Assembly: GCA_949825065.1 (NCBI GenBank)
Contig: OX463848.1
Span: forward strand, 34,749,491 to 34,813,490
Length of the DNA stretch: 64,000 nucleotides
Direction: 5' to 3'
DNA from: Odontocerum albicorne
Lineage: Eukaryota; Arthropoda; Insecta; Trichoptera; Odontoceridae
Positions within the stretch are counted from its first letter, which is position 1, and every line of letters starts with the position of its first letter. The notes under the pieces were generated by a model. That model saw only the letters and a program-made list of their open reading frames with translations, searched no databases and had not been told where the DNA came from. The translations under genes were made by a program, and so were the position numbers. This document shows positions 11,701 to 26,700 of this stretch, piece by piece.

Positions 11701-14700
11701 TGTTATCGTCATACTTTCGACTAATTCCATCACAATACTGAGATCAGTGGTATTCACTAAAAAGGAGGAGAAAGATCGGGGAGTGATGGTTGTTACTGTA
11801 CGAGTCCTTGCAGAAGAGGATCTATGGCCTTTATTACTACCTTTATTGGTACTCTGACTTGCAGAAAAGGATCTATGGCCTTTATTATGTAATATGATAA
11901 CCATAAAGAGCATGTGATGAGAAGTTGTTAGACACGTTTTTTATGTGGTTGGAATTATGTATGTGAACGCTTAAAAATTAAGTATGTCTAAGGATGTAAA
12001 TACAGAGTGCGAATGTTTCAGATGATAAGTATTTAAGATAAATATATATGTTGTGATTAAGTAATCAGATCACTTCGGCACAGGTCTTGTCTTATGAAGT
12101 GGTACTCTGTATGAGGTGCATGGCCGCGTGGTAACGCATTGGACTTTCGTGCGGAAGGTCGCCGGTTTGAACCTCGCGTTGTGCTACTCTGTCCAACTGA
12201 ATTGACGTTAGAATGGCAAGGAGATTGATCCTCGACTACGAGTCCCAGTAATGACGACGACTCTATATCCATAAAGTTGGCGATTACCCAAAATATGCTC
12301 ACCATGCCGAACTTCTCACGGTGTGTAACTATAGAAGCCTCGAAACAAGAAGGCACTCCTAATAAAGATATTCCTAATAAAGGTTTTCCAAGGTTCCTTT
12401 AACTGTCCCGCGATTTTAGAAGCACTAAGTTTATATGTACCCAATAAATATAGCCGTGCAAGGAAACACCCTCTGTTCTACATACCAACTTACAGGACGA
12501 ATATCATGGCTAAACACTCAGTAACGCGTGGTATAGAGATATTGAACCAACTGAATGACACGGTTGATATATTCTCGGTACCGTCTAGCAGTATGAGAAG
12601 AATCCTGGCTGATATTATTCCTAAGGAATAAGCTAACGCTAGGCAGACCCTCTTTGTGTAACAGGAGAAATCCGTGCAAAGTGGACAAAAAAAAAGTGGA
12701 AGTTTTTTTGCATCGTTATGTACTTGTAATATAAGGTTCGCCTTGCATTAAAACGAATTAAAATAAATTATTCAACAATCAATATGAGGAGTTTCATTTT
12801 ACAGTTCAAACGTGTCAATAGCAATTTGCTTACAAGTTCATCAATCGAGAGAACGTCACAATTGGGTAACTCCATGTCTGGTTTGGTGGATTTTTTTTAA
12901 TGTATTATATATGCATTGTAATTTATTGTTTGTGCTCCCCTGAAGATGAGGTGAAAGCCTTGAAACCGGTAGGGTTATACCATTACAAAAAAGTGGAATA
13001 AACAGTGTTTGATAAAAATAAATTACAATGTCTTTAAACCTCCACAACGTTAATGCCTTAACTATAAACAACATATATATGCTGTTGAATTCAGAGGAAT
13101 TCTTCTACGTCGTTTTCAAAATTTTAGGTCTAAATTGAGAGACTCGTTATGTATTCCGTTTTATCTTAAGTTTTTTTTAATAATTTGCCCTAAACTTCGT
13201 GTACTCGTTACCCTTGAGAAAGGTTTTAGTTTTTCCTTCTAAAGTCCAGTATTGTCGATTGGATTTAATTAATTTTTTTTAATTATTTCCAGCGTTGAAT
13301 TATTCATTGGTATTTTCATGCACAATAATTTGAAAAATATAATATATGTATTTAGAATTGGCGATTTTTTTGGAAGATTTTGATATATGTATTGCTTTAT
13401 AATTCCTAATGTGATCTGTAAACAACAATTTTATTATAAACACGTTATTTTTCTGTTGTGATAAGCTGAGAGGACAGAGTAGCAAACTTTCATATAACTA
13501 CATGCTACCTTCCCTTCCTCCAAATCCATGCATCTTGTTTGACAGCTCGTTCTGTTTCTCTTTCTCTTACTTTCAAAATTAAATTAACTTGTCTTTACCA
13601 TACTTTTGTCAGTCATCCACTCCCACGACTCCTACTTATTGAACTAACTTGCATTATAAATTTATTAAGTCAGTATTTTGTCACCCATCCGTTCAACATG
13701 GTTAAACCACCTCAACGTGATCTGTTCACCCTCTTAACACAACAGTTTTTAGCTCACATCCATCCATAATAATTACATTTCTTATTCTGTCATACATCGA
13801 CGAATCACATATGCTCACATTTCCACTGCATTTACTCGACTCGACATGAATATTCTACGTCTACAAATATTGACACTAATACACTGTTTTGAACTATCAT
13901 ATTAGTATATCTCGGTATTACTTTATTTGAATGGATGATTTTTAGTGCCCCATTGACTTTATTTCATATTGCAACTCGCCGTTGAATATCTCGTTCCATC
14001 TTTACGTATTGTATTGTATTACACTTCCGTTGTATACTATACAACCTGGCAGGCTTACTTCCATGTGGCAATCTCTTCCAAACAATCAGAATATGTAAAA
14101 GAGGACTTTAGTAAAAACCACTGATATTCTTTTAAAAAATCTGTGTTCCAGCAGGATTTGAACCCGCAACCTCCGGGTTGGGAGAAAGCCTTCTTACCAA
14201 CTAACCCACGAAGGTCGACATACTCTCCAAATAGCAAACTTCTTCAACTTGTTCTAATATTTTATAAAAAAAATTACTTTACATGTGATAAAACAGTAGA
14301 TGAACCTCCTCACAAGCGTTTGAAGGAACCATACGAAATAAGAAGCTGCACGAATATTATAAAAAATCAAACAAAATTATCACAGTGCCAAGTGATCTAC
14401 TAAATCTATATAAAATCATCTACCACACACTCCAACTGATCTACAAAATCTATGTAAAGATCTCTCCGTGATATCAGCACAAAAGTGGTATTCTATACCT
14501 TCTGAAATTGTGATTTCGCACAACGCAAGTACTAATATTGTTATCTTAAGAAACGACATTGACTTCAATATTTTTCAGATAAGATTTAAATTGTTGATCC
14601 GTAACGATGCAATTGCGAATGTTTCTTGGAATAATCAGCTTCCTGTTTAAAAAGATAATCGATTCTTCAAATGTCTTCACATAGATATCAATTTGTGTAC

Positions 14701-17700
14701 AATACAATTCTCAAAAAGAATTTCATAAGTTCTCATAAAAAATGGAAGAGAAACGAAAAAGAAGAAATACTTGCCCTACATTAATTTGCCCTTTACTGTC
14801 CATGCCGTCATCCTTTATCACAAAATATTATCATTTTAAAATGGAGTGCCGAATAACAATAATATTATACATACATATTATCAAGTCATTTCCCAGTCGA
14901 GGTAGGTAAAAGACAGAGCGCCAGACTTTTTTATCTCGACACATTTCCTTCACCACATCCATACATATTCTCATACAATTCCTACGATTTCTCCGACTTT
15001 CTACTCTTCCTTCTTTCAAAATATAATTCTACATTTTCCTCGGTCTTCATCTGCAACGCCTTCCACTCACATTTACACTATACATTTGTTTTGTTAGTCT
15101 GTCTTCTTTCATTAGTTCATGCTGAAACCATCTCAGAGTGCTCTTCTTCCTCTTACTCAACACATCAGTCTTAAGTTCACATTCATCCCTAATCACTTCA
15201 TTCAGTATTCTATCATAATCTTTCACTGTGTATTCTTCTCAGTGCACGTACTTATTCGGCTCCTTTCAGTCTTTTTCCACTTCAACGTTTCATACCCATA
15301 CGTTTGGTAAAATTGGTAAGAAGCTTGTCGTCTAACTTGGATGTTGCGATTTCGATTCCCATCGAAACCCATTTATTTATAAAGGATTCCATTCTTGTTT
15401 TCACTTAAGAACATATTTCTGGTTGATTGGAAGACATTGCTTTATGGCAATAAGCCCGCCAGGTTGTACTGTATACAACTCAAATATAATACAATACAAT
15501 GCTATTGCCTGCCTAATTGTGATAGTATTTCCAACACCTGCGATTGCGAACTGTGAACTGCTTCCTTAATCCAGTGGTTCCTTACCCTTAAGACCCAATT
15601 ACTGGAACCGAAGACAAGTTTAACTTCTGACCACGCTCTTCAACATGTCCGCATTATCAATTCGGATATGTTGAGGCTCCCTTGAATATACTAATGTCAG
15701 GAGCACTTAAGAACGCAAAAGAGTTTGTCTATCTTGGAGGCAAGATCACATGGAATGGCCATGCAAAAAGAGAGGTTGACAGTCGCATCCACCAAGCAAA
15801 ACTCGCCTTTAATAAGAAATCAAAGATTTTCGCATCCAACAACAGGGACCTAAAGCTCCGCAAGCAATTGGTCAAAACATATGTGTGGAGTATTTTGATG
15901 TATTGTTGCGAGACGTGGTGCATAGGCGAAAGGGATCGAAAAATATTGGAAGCCTTCGAGATGTGGATCTACGAGGCATATCCAGAAACTAAGTGTACTG
16001 AATTTTTGTAGGTTACAATTTTTTTTATTTAAACAAAAAAATTATGTGGTTACCGTAGTACATATGTAATCTATTTTTCGACATAGTCGCCATTCCTCTC
16101 AATGCAGGTGGTGAAGCGGGGTATCAACTTTTTGATGCCTTCCTCAAAGTAGTTTCCCGCCAACCCCTCCGTCCACTTTTCCACCTCTTCCTTTACCTCC
16201 TCGTCGGCTGAAAACCTTTTTCCACCCATGTACAGCTTCAGGGAGGTAAAGAGATAGTAATCTGAAGGTGCTAGGTCAGGGGAATTCGCGGGATGGTTCA
16301 GGACATCCCATTTAAACGAGGCGAGCAGTTCCGTCTGGCATTGTCGTGCAACAGGCAGACTCCCTTTGTCAGCATGCCTCTCCTCTTGTTCTGAATCGCC
16401 CTCCGCAATTTTTTTAGGGTCTCACAGTATCATGCAGAGTTGATGGTCTCCCCTTGAGGCATATATTCAATTAAAATTATGCCTTGACAGTCCCAAAACA
16501 CGGATGCCATGATTTTCTTGGCTGAAATTGTGGTTTTGAACTTTTTGGCGGAGGGTGAAGAGGTGTGACGCCACTGTTTAGACTGCCTTTTGGTTTCAGT
16601 CGTATAGTGTGCAACCCAAGTTTCATCTCCAGTAACGATGGAGCGGAGAAATTCATCTCCATGGAGTTTGCAGCGCCTCAAAACCTCTTGCCCGGCCTCC
16701 ACTCGATTCAACTTGGCGGGAGATGGGGTTGACATTTTTCACGAAACGTGTTGTCGCGTCGACACTTCTCAACGTACTGACCTCGAACCGCTCTCGTTGC
16801 GGAGGGGAAGGGTCAGGCTACACGGAAGTGTAGCCAACATGTCGAAAATAAAATCCATCCGGTCGTGAGAGCCTCAGTACACTTACTTTCTGGATACGCC
16901 TCGTATAAACGAATCATAAGGATTTCCTGGAAAGACCACATTACAAATGACCAGGTTCTCAGCAGGACCGAAGAAACCAGGCGTCTGTCAAACACCATAT
17001 CGGAAAGGCGTGCAGAATGGATGGGTCATATGCTGCGACATGAAAATCTCCTACACAATAATATACCGGAGGGAATGATTAAGGAATCGATTGGCAGAGG
17101 GCGTCCTCGCAGGGACTATCTGGAGCAAATATACCACGATATGGACTGCACCTCCTATACAGAGCTCAAGAGGATCGCTGAAGACCGAGCGGTGTGGAGG
17201 AGGAGATGCAGAGCTTTGCTACTAACCAATCCCCAGGATTGAAACTGAAGAAGAAGATGTTGAGGAGTACGATACTAATGGATACATGAACAATAAAATT
17301 AACTGTACAATAGGTGCCAACTTAATTTTTAACTGCTGTATACGTATGAATTGTTTTAAGTGATCTGATGGGGAACCGACTATATCATACAATGTCCATA
17401 TTAGTTTTATAACTGGCGTTGGTATTTATTGAAAGTGTCTTTGAACTACAATATATTTACATTACTATCACAAAAGTCAACGACATCCATTGACCAAACG
17501 CAACGGAATTTACGTACCATGTATTTATTTTTCCTGATAATATACAAAAAATGGGATAAAAAATGTTTCTTTACATTTATCAATATGGTAATCGAGAAAA
17601 TCATCGAGCTTGTCCGATAAATTACTGTTGCGATACCAATAAATCACTATAATTTTTGCAGTGTTTTTTTTCTGTATTAAACTTGGACTGACAGGGCTCC

Positions 17701-20700
17701 ACTTTTTAATAATATATTATACAATGACTACTACCCACTTAGGCATCGAATTCTAGGGGCGGCCAAAAAAGGGCTATGTTTTTTTTTTCGAAGAATTTCA
17801 CTGCTGTTTTCTACTAATTTTAAATTGTTGCCATGTTAAATTGGCGTACCCCTTTATAAGCCCAAATATTCCAGGCCAAAACAGGCTCATTTTTTTTTAA
17901 TAATTAAAAAAACGTTAAAACGTAGGTATAACTAAAAAAAATGGTGTTGATAGGTGGTGATGCTCTGTGATTTTCAAATTTAAAAAAATACGAAAAAATG
18001 AATATTTTTCGATTGCTGATACTGATGTTAAGTCATCGCAAAAATATGTTTTCTTGATTAGCAAAGACTAGAAATCACGTTTTATTTACATTAATGTTTA
18101 AAAAGAAAAAAATAATACGCAGTAAACTTACTTTTTACGTAATTTGTCAATTTACAAGGAATTCTCTTCTATACATTCCTAAATGTATTTTGATTTAATA
18201 CTGCAATACATTTGCATGAAGAAAAAACCTTTGTAAAAAAGTTAGATTTCAGGTAAAATGATGTCCTTTGATTTAAAACTGTTATTGGGGGTCGCTCATA
18301 GATGTTAGTGTTCAAATAAAATGATATTTATTTTAAAAAAAAACGTGGAAATCGTGGTGTCAAACGCGAACGGAAAACGTGTCAAAACGTCATTAGCTTA
18401 TGCAAACGTATCAACGCGTCCTGGGATCTTGACGGGTTAAATTATGTCTGACATTTTGAAAACGTTGCAACATTCATTCTTGGAGCTATGTCAACATTAT
18501 CAACAGATACGACGGAATGCACCATAAACCTGTATAACTTCTTATTTTGAAAAAATTCAGACTACACAAGTAGACAAATTCAAAATTGTTGTGTAGGGTG
18601 TGCGTTCGCCGGGTCCTACACTGAACGCTGGTTACGTTGCGATCGTGAGAGCGGATGGCAGAGCCGGTTAAACGCATATCACACGTTTGTTGGCGGTGTC
18701 CGAATATATTAAGCACACAATAAGCACCCACCTATCCACCCGCACTCGCGACCGCAACGTTAACACGTATTTGACACGCTCAGTCAACCTCTTTCACAAC
18801 CACAACATGAACACTTTCGCATAGCGACCAGAATAGCATATGTGTGCGCAACATGGCTATTTCGAATTTGCCTACTTATGTTGTCTATATTTTTCCGAAA
18901 TTGGAAACTGAAATGCACCATTCCGCCATCTCTCTAGAAGTAGTTTCGATTAAACATTTCGGCTGCCTCTTTGATGAAGTGTGAATAATACTTTCTAGCT
19001 TACTCAATACAGTAGGTTTCTACGAAAACGTCGGCTATCATTTAAGTCAACTCGACATGGCAACCATTTCTCTCTCACATTCGGGTATTCAGGTTTGTCA
19101 TCCATGATAGAGCCTTAGACATCGCCCGACGAATCAGTTGAAATGAATATATTGAACACTCCTCTACGATATGACCGGCAGTCTCGACCATTCCACATGA
19201 GCTCACCGAAGAACCAGTGTAACCTCACCTAAGCAAGGCGTGTGCACTACAACTTTGGCCACACCAAAGACGATTCAGGGCACACTAAAATCTTCCTGAC
19301 AAGTCAAATCCTTGAAAAAACGCGCTAGGATCACTTACAAAGTGACAATTTTTAACCTAAGGCTGATTCCATCGGAGTCACCAGCAATCTGGTGAGATTC
19401 GTTGTCCCTCGATCCAGATAGGTCATCGGGTTCGAAGGCGAGTCGAAGCACGACAGCAAACAACGACGTACTCGTATATTGATAGATTTTCATTTAGACG
19501 CTTCTTTTGGCACTTCCTTCTTTTAGACAGTTTGGTATAGCGCTGTTTTCCAATCACGACGATCACTTCAAGAGCGCCTCCTAGCTCAACAGAAACTAAA
19601 GGAGGTTAAGAGATCCCAATGTCGCTAACAAGAGAGCCATCTGGTTATCTAACAACATATGAAGTACAAAAAAAATCAAATGTAAAATTGCCTACGAATA
19701 AAACAAGTCGAAGTGACTCCACTAGGTACTCCCTCATCAAGGCGTCTTCGCGTCATGGATTAAGAGACTAATGATTTGCGAGAATCGGAAACCATGTCAA
19801 AGGAGCCGAAATTCAGAATGTTACTGACCATTCACATTATATAATTGAGGTGGATATCAATAAGGTTTATGTGGAAGATTCTAAACCAAACAAAGAATAT
19901 TCGTTCGTTGCTGGGACTTGTAGTCGAGAATCTCCTCACCATTCTAACGTCAATTCAGTTGGAAAGCGAGGTTGTGCCGTGGAGTTTTTTTTTTTTTTTA
20001 GTGAGTAAGCCGTTACACAGCTGCAAACTCACAGGTCACACCACTGGATTGGATCCGATGGCACGTCTAAGTGAGAAAATCGGAGCACACTGTGTTATTC
20101 GAGGGGAGTGGCGCAGCGAGGGGTTTGAACCGGCAACCCATCTGTTTTGTGGTAATATACAATTGAAAATGCTCTATAAAAAGAGTTTGAACTCATTTTG
20201 AAGAATACTCGTAAATGAGATAGATTAGTTTCAAATTTCTATGGTGATAAGAAAAACTACTATATATTATATAAACTACTTAAAGGGAAGTAGAATACTG
20301 CGGTGTTCGAACCGGTGACATTCCGCACCGAAGTCCAGTGCGCTACCGCGCGGCATTGCAACCTCACAAAAATCTACAGCAAGTAGAAAAATGTATTTAT
20401 TGCGGCGGAGAAATCTCACTTCATTATCTGTGTTATCCAAACAAACCTACACAAATCTTTATGACAAATTCCAACAGAAAACTGTGCCTAAAGAAAAGTG
20501 AAAAGAACCCGTTAAATGTGTTAATCACTTTCACACGACTTTTATTACTTTAACAAGTGACAGTTATTAGAACGTCTAGTGTCAAGATTTTAACAAGTGA
20601 CAGTTATTACCATAGAACATCTAGTACAATAAAAAGTACACTTAAGTGCGTAAAAAATTAACAAGCATATTCTAACACGAAATAATTTAGTATTTTTATA

Positions 20701-23700
20701 ATACATAACATCACGCCGTTTCCTTGTCGGGATAAACAGAGTGAAGAGAGCGCCAGACTTTCCTATCGCATATTTCGCCTCTTCTACATCCATGCATACA
20801 ATTCTCATACAGCTCGTACGATTTTTCTTACTTTTTAAATTTTCTTTCAAAATAGCATACACTTGATCCAACCATACTGTCCTTGGCCGTCCTCGACCAC
20901 GCCATACACGGACTTTTGCAATATACATTTGTTTTGTTAGTCTCTCTTCATTCATTCGTTCTACTTGCCCAAACCATCTCACAGTGCTCTTCTTCATCTT
21001 ACTCATCAGCCTTAAGTTAACATTCATTCTTAATCACTTCATTCCGTATTATATCATACATTGTCACTCCGTGTATTTTTCTTAGTGTTAGTGTTTCTTT
21101 ACTCATTTGTTCTACATGATCAAACCATCTCAAAGTGCTATTTTTCATCCCACTCAACACATCAGTCATAAGTTAACAACGACAATGAAAATAGAAAAGC
21201 GTCTGGTTGTGATGAAGAGGGCACAGAACTTATAGTAGAGGGGAGCGAATGATTGAGTGGCTGCAACGATTTTACATCAAATGCTGAAAAATTGTCACAG
21301 CCACTCAATCATTCGCTTGATGTGTAGAAGTTACAGGCTACTGAGTGTTTTAAACATCTGCCTCTTAAATGTATACCTTAAATAGATGATGTCTTAACTG
21401 CCACCCAGGGGTTTTGGGTTCGATTCCCGATCGTACAAAAAAAATTAAAAAAGGATTCCAGTGTGATAAAATAATTCGTCTCGAATGTTGGTGCCTTTTC
21501 CATGGTGTTGCCAACACTTGCAATGACAAAGCGCGAACTACTGGTCTACTCCAGTGGTTTTAAATCCGAAGACTCTATATATGACATATAGAACGAAACT
21601 GCATACTCAGTTTTTTTTTGTACTTAGTGCCTATTTTACTTCAACCATTCAACGGTTTACGATGTAGGAAAAGGTCGAGGTCTCCCCATACTAACAGAAA
21701 TGCGACTCATTCGATGAATGGCACGCCTGATGGTTTGCCCACCCTGACATGTGAGCTTATCGAAAGAAGACCTGCAGAGGGGAAGCCCCAATGAGTTGAT
21801 AGGATATAGATCTGACGTTGTCGACATGATTGGAATGGAATCGTTCTTTATATTCTCCATCTTTCTCTTCTAAAAAATATCGAATTTAAAGTGATGCCAC
21901 CGTAAGTCCTTTTTTATTTTACTGCGGTTGTCTGCAACTTCCCTTGCCTTTTCTCATTCCTTCCTTAAGCGCTTTGAAAAAAATTCTTCCGATGTATTAA
22001 TGTATTATATTATAATTTCGTCATGTACAGTAAAATCTGGCGGTTTTATTGTCACGTTTCAATCTCTTCCGACTAACCAGAAAGATGTTACATTGACCTG
22101 AAGTGAAAACTAGACTGAAGAAACCCTTTTTAAATTAAATTGGGTACTAAAGGGAATCGAATCCGCAGCTCTTACATACATATAATCACGCCGTGTCCCT
22201 TGCGAGGTAGTCAGAAAGAATAGATATCTAAGCACACAACCTTCGCTTCGTATATTATTCATACTTCTCACTTAACCTTCTTTCAAAGTCGGGTCCAGCC
22301 ACGTTTTCCTCAGTTTCCTCTTTCACGCACACCTTGCACTTCTGATCTGTATACTCACTTAGTCATTCTTTCCACATGTTCCACAACCATTTTAAAGTTC
22401 TTTTCTTCATCTTACCTAAAACATCAATTTTATCCACGCATTAATTTCTAATGTCTTCATTCCACCTTCTTTCATACATTAACACCCCACACATTTTCCT
22501 TAGTATACGCATATCCACAGCATTAATATTTTTCCTTAGTGTACGCATCTCCATAGCACTTTTATTCTTCATCTGCTAATTCTAAGTTTCACTTATATAC
22601 GTCAAGCTGGGTACCAGCAAACTATTGTGTAATATATTTTTTTGATATTACGCGGTTATTGTAAATTACATTAAGTGCTCCGTTTACTTTTTCCCCTCTC
22701 ACTACTAATCTTTCAATATCCTTCAACTCGCCCATCACGCGTAAAAATACTACCCAGATAACAGAACTCATCAACCTGCTCCAGTTTTTCTGAGTTTCTT
22801 CTTTTTACCACACTTATTTCTATAACCGTAACTCTTGAGTTGGAAAACAGACTTTTTACCATTTAGATTACGAAGACCGCCTCCATATTTTCTCTATAGA
22901 TCTTTGGCCTGTTATCGTTGCTATTAGTCGAGTTTTCTTGACAATTGTTTGACTGCAAATGAAAGTGTTAACCGAACTAGACAAATACATAATATTTTAA
23001 AATACATAATTTCCTGTCACGGTTCTTTGTCGCGTGTTTGTTACGAATGAGAAACGCAGAGATATTATACATTGTATTAGAGAAACATCTAACCAAATGT
23101 CAAAATGAAAGTTTGACACGTTTAAAAATATAAACAACTTTCTTCTGTTGCTCACTGAACCAATATTCCGAGATTTATTGCAAGATTATCAATTCCCTCA
23201 AACATATGGCATTAAGGGGATATTCTACTCTAGAAATTTGAAAAAATCGTTTTTTTTTTGTTTTTTGCATATTCTTAAAGTTTAGATTTTGAAGAATATT
23301 TTCTCAATAGGAAATTTTTTAATTCTCAATATTTACGAAGTTATAGCTATAAAATGAGGCAGCAATTACGCCGCACAGGTATGACAAACAATAATCTCAA
23401 AACTTGAAACGCGTTTTTCTCGAAACTACTTTTTTCGACCTGGTCGACATAAAATCTCAAGTTCTATCAAACCGATTGCCTTCAAATTCGGTATGAAACT
23501 TCGATAAATGTTTTTTGTATCGTCCCGCCTTGGAAAATTCAAAACAATTTTTTTTACTATTTTCTAAAAAAATTTATATTTGAAAAAAAAGGGTAAAAAA
23601 TTGATTCCAGACAGCCGCCATTTTACGTTTTTTTTCTCTTTGGTACCAACTATAACGACATTATTTTTTATTAAGAAACTGTGTATGACTTTTGTTTAAA

Positions 23701-26700
23701 ATTTACGAAAGGGCTTCAATCATTTCGACCAGCTCATACCCCTTTTTTTATGACAATATATAGTATAACAGCTGATTGACGCCTCTAGAGTAGAATACCA
23801 CCTTAAAAGAGAGCGCTAGAACTAGTCTGCTCTATATATCTAGATCGCCCTTGAAGAGAGTCTGCTCTTTAGACGGCCTTTTATTATTATTAAAAGAAAA
23901 TTGCAAAAAAATTGTAAGAGTGACCTTCGTGAAATTGTTGGTTAACGGCCGCTGTCTTAAGATTTACATTTATGCTAAGCCGGTTCGATTCCTGGCAGAT
24001 TTACGTTTTACGTTTGGACTGTTTTACATTTGAATTAATGTTTTCTACTACCCATTTGCTGTTTATCATCAATTCTTATAGCGCTGTTAAGCAATGCATA
24101 GCACTATGTAAAAAAAAATCAGATTAAAACTGCCGATCGTGTTGAATCTTTGATAACCTTAGCATTGGAACAAGTTTTCTTCTTGTAAGACTGTATGATT
24201 ACTGAAGGGCAATAGCTTGCACACAGTAAACCAATATACGCACAGGTGTCTTCCATCCGCAGGATAGCTGACAATCAAACTCGATTACGAGGGATTGCCT
24301 GCTATCGATCTAGTTGGTAAGACGCTTGATTTTATCAACAGATATCAGACTCGATTCCCGATGGTACCCGAAAACAAAAAATTAAAAAAGGGTCCTAGTC
24401 TGGTCAACCTCTTCACGTCTGGTAGTATCGCTAATAAGTGCGATTGCAAAAAACGAGCTTCGTGTCTACTACTCCAGTTTTAAACACGAAGACTTGTTTA
24501 ACAGGACTGGAAACAATATTGTACGAGTATTATATTGGAAAATTGCACTGTATTACACTTTTCTTGTATGCAGTTCAACTTGGCGCGCTTATCGCCATGT
24601 GGAAATCTCTTCCGACCAACAAGAAATATGTTAAAGAGCCCTTAAGTGAAAACCAGAATGGAATCGTTTATAAAATACTGCGTTGTAACAGGGATCGAAC
24701 CTACTAGGCCACGAAAGTCGTCAATGTTGTCTTCCGACCACGCTATTCAATATGTTTGAATCACCACTTCGGATAAGTTGAAGGATAATGAATTTAAAAG
24801 TAAGAATAACTCGATGATTTTTACAGCGCTGTTCCATTATATAGCATCATCTCAAGAGCGCCTTATTTTTCTTTCATTTATAAAATTTTCAATTCAAATA
24901 ACAATGTTATTTAACGCAGTTTAGACAGCAAATTCTTCTCAAGGGCGCTCTAACTCGGGACTCGAACCCACTTATTAAACAAATCACATCTGACAACTAT
25001 AGCAGCGCCCGACCGAATAATACACATGTATAACACTTTCTTTGTATACAGTACAACTTTGTGGCACTATAACCGTGTGGCAATTTTTCCTGTCAACCAG
25101 AAAAAATATGAAGCCTGAAGTGAAAACCACACTGAATATATTTTTTTTAATCTGGGTTCCAGCAGGAATCGAACCTGCAACCTCTGCGTCAGAAGACAGG
25201 CGTCTTACCAACTAGGCCACGGAGATCGACAAAAAACGACATAAAAGCGCTGAAGTGTTGCCATTTTGGTTAAACGACTTTGTGATTTAACGATACATTG
25301 CGCTTTGGCAACGCTACAGTCAAGCATATCGTTGAGTTTTTTTTTTTCAATTTTGTATTTTTATTCACTTTTATTTTATTGGTTTAAAAAAATACAGTCT
25401 TTATGAAGATAACAAAGTTATACGTAAAATGGGCATCAATGTACTCTTATATATCTCAGTAATTTATCGATCAAAATAATTAATTCATACGTCCTAATTT
25501 TTAAAGATAAAAATGCCCTAGATTTTGGAGATAAGAATATCCTAAATTTGGAATTATATTGTCCTAGTTCATCGTTATATGGTAACCCTAATTATAACGC
25601 AACTGATTAACCAGGAAAACTATATGTATTTATTATATTTTAGTACCAACTTTGATGCATGGGAGGGAAACATGGACGTGGAAAAGTTTGAAAAGAGTCG
25701 AATAAATTTTGTAGAGATATGTGCACTTAGAAGAATACATTGAGGTGACAATATATACCAGAATACGAAATGAACTTAAGGTTGATGCGTTGGGTAAGAT
25801 AAAGAAGGCTCTCTGAGATGGTTTGGGCACGTGGAACGAATGAATGAAGAAAGACTAACAAAACAGATATATAGTACAAATTTAAGTGCAAGATCTGGTA
25901 GAGGAAGACTAATTAAAGTATAGTTGGATCAAGTATATGATATTTTGAAAGAAGAAAATGTAAAAAGTTATAGAAATCGTATGAGAAGGTTTATAGATGT
26001 GGAAGAGGCGAAATGTGTGTCGCTATAGGAAAGTCTGTGCATACCTTGACATAAACACGTATGTTTGTATATAAGTATTAAAAATAAAACATATGTTTAA
26101 ACATCCGATGAAGCATTGTCAATGCTAATAATTAATATTTTGTTTTTTAACCTTTCCCTTCCTGTGCTAAAAAAATCCGCCCGTTCCGGTGATGTGTATT
26201 AAATACACATCAATACACGTGTAAAAATGAGCGATTTAAAATCGGAAAAATAAGAATATTCATAGTCAATCGCTTAAATTAATTAAATTTGAAGTCAAAA
26301 GTGATAATAATTTAAATTTAAATGCTAAAGACATGAAAAAAAAACATCGGCCAACGTTCACAAAACGGGCAAAGCGACCACCTCTACCAAAAGCCGCCGA
26401 CCTACTGAGCGAGAGAAGCGAGCGAACTGAGATTCTATTTCTTGCGTTCCCATATACCGAAATAGAGTGAGAGTCAGACGCGAATAGCGTCGCTTCCTCA
26501 CCCATAGCGGTTTTTTTTAGAATGAATATACCTACGTCACACACTGGCACACGTTTGATTGTATTGGTAAATTTATTCCCGATTTTCACAAAATATCTCT
26601 GATGTGGCCGATAAGTGCTAATTATTATTATTATTATTTTCATTCCATGCGTAAATGTATTACGGAGGAATACCTAAAATCTGAACCCAGTATTTATTAT

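Noticed and set aside
15682..17242. Two separate host genes at 15682-16011 and 16865-17242
   Set aside because: They are two halves of one LINE-B fragment split by a mariner.
25160..25225. tRNA gene candidates (A and B boxes)
   Set aside because: The boxes sit in heads of repeated SINE copies followed by shared bodies and tails. Cloverleaf acceptor pairing is not convincing. The same applies to 12119, 20290 and 44936.
26266..26643. 125-codon minus-strand ORF
   Set aside because: Lies inside a TTAA-flanked MITE. The related copy at 55046-55249 does not keep the frame and no domain is visible.
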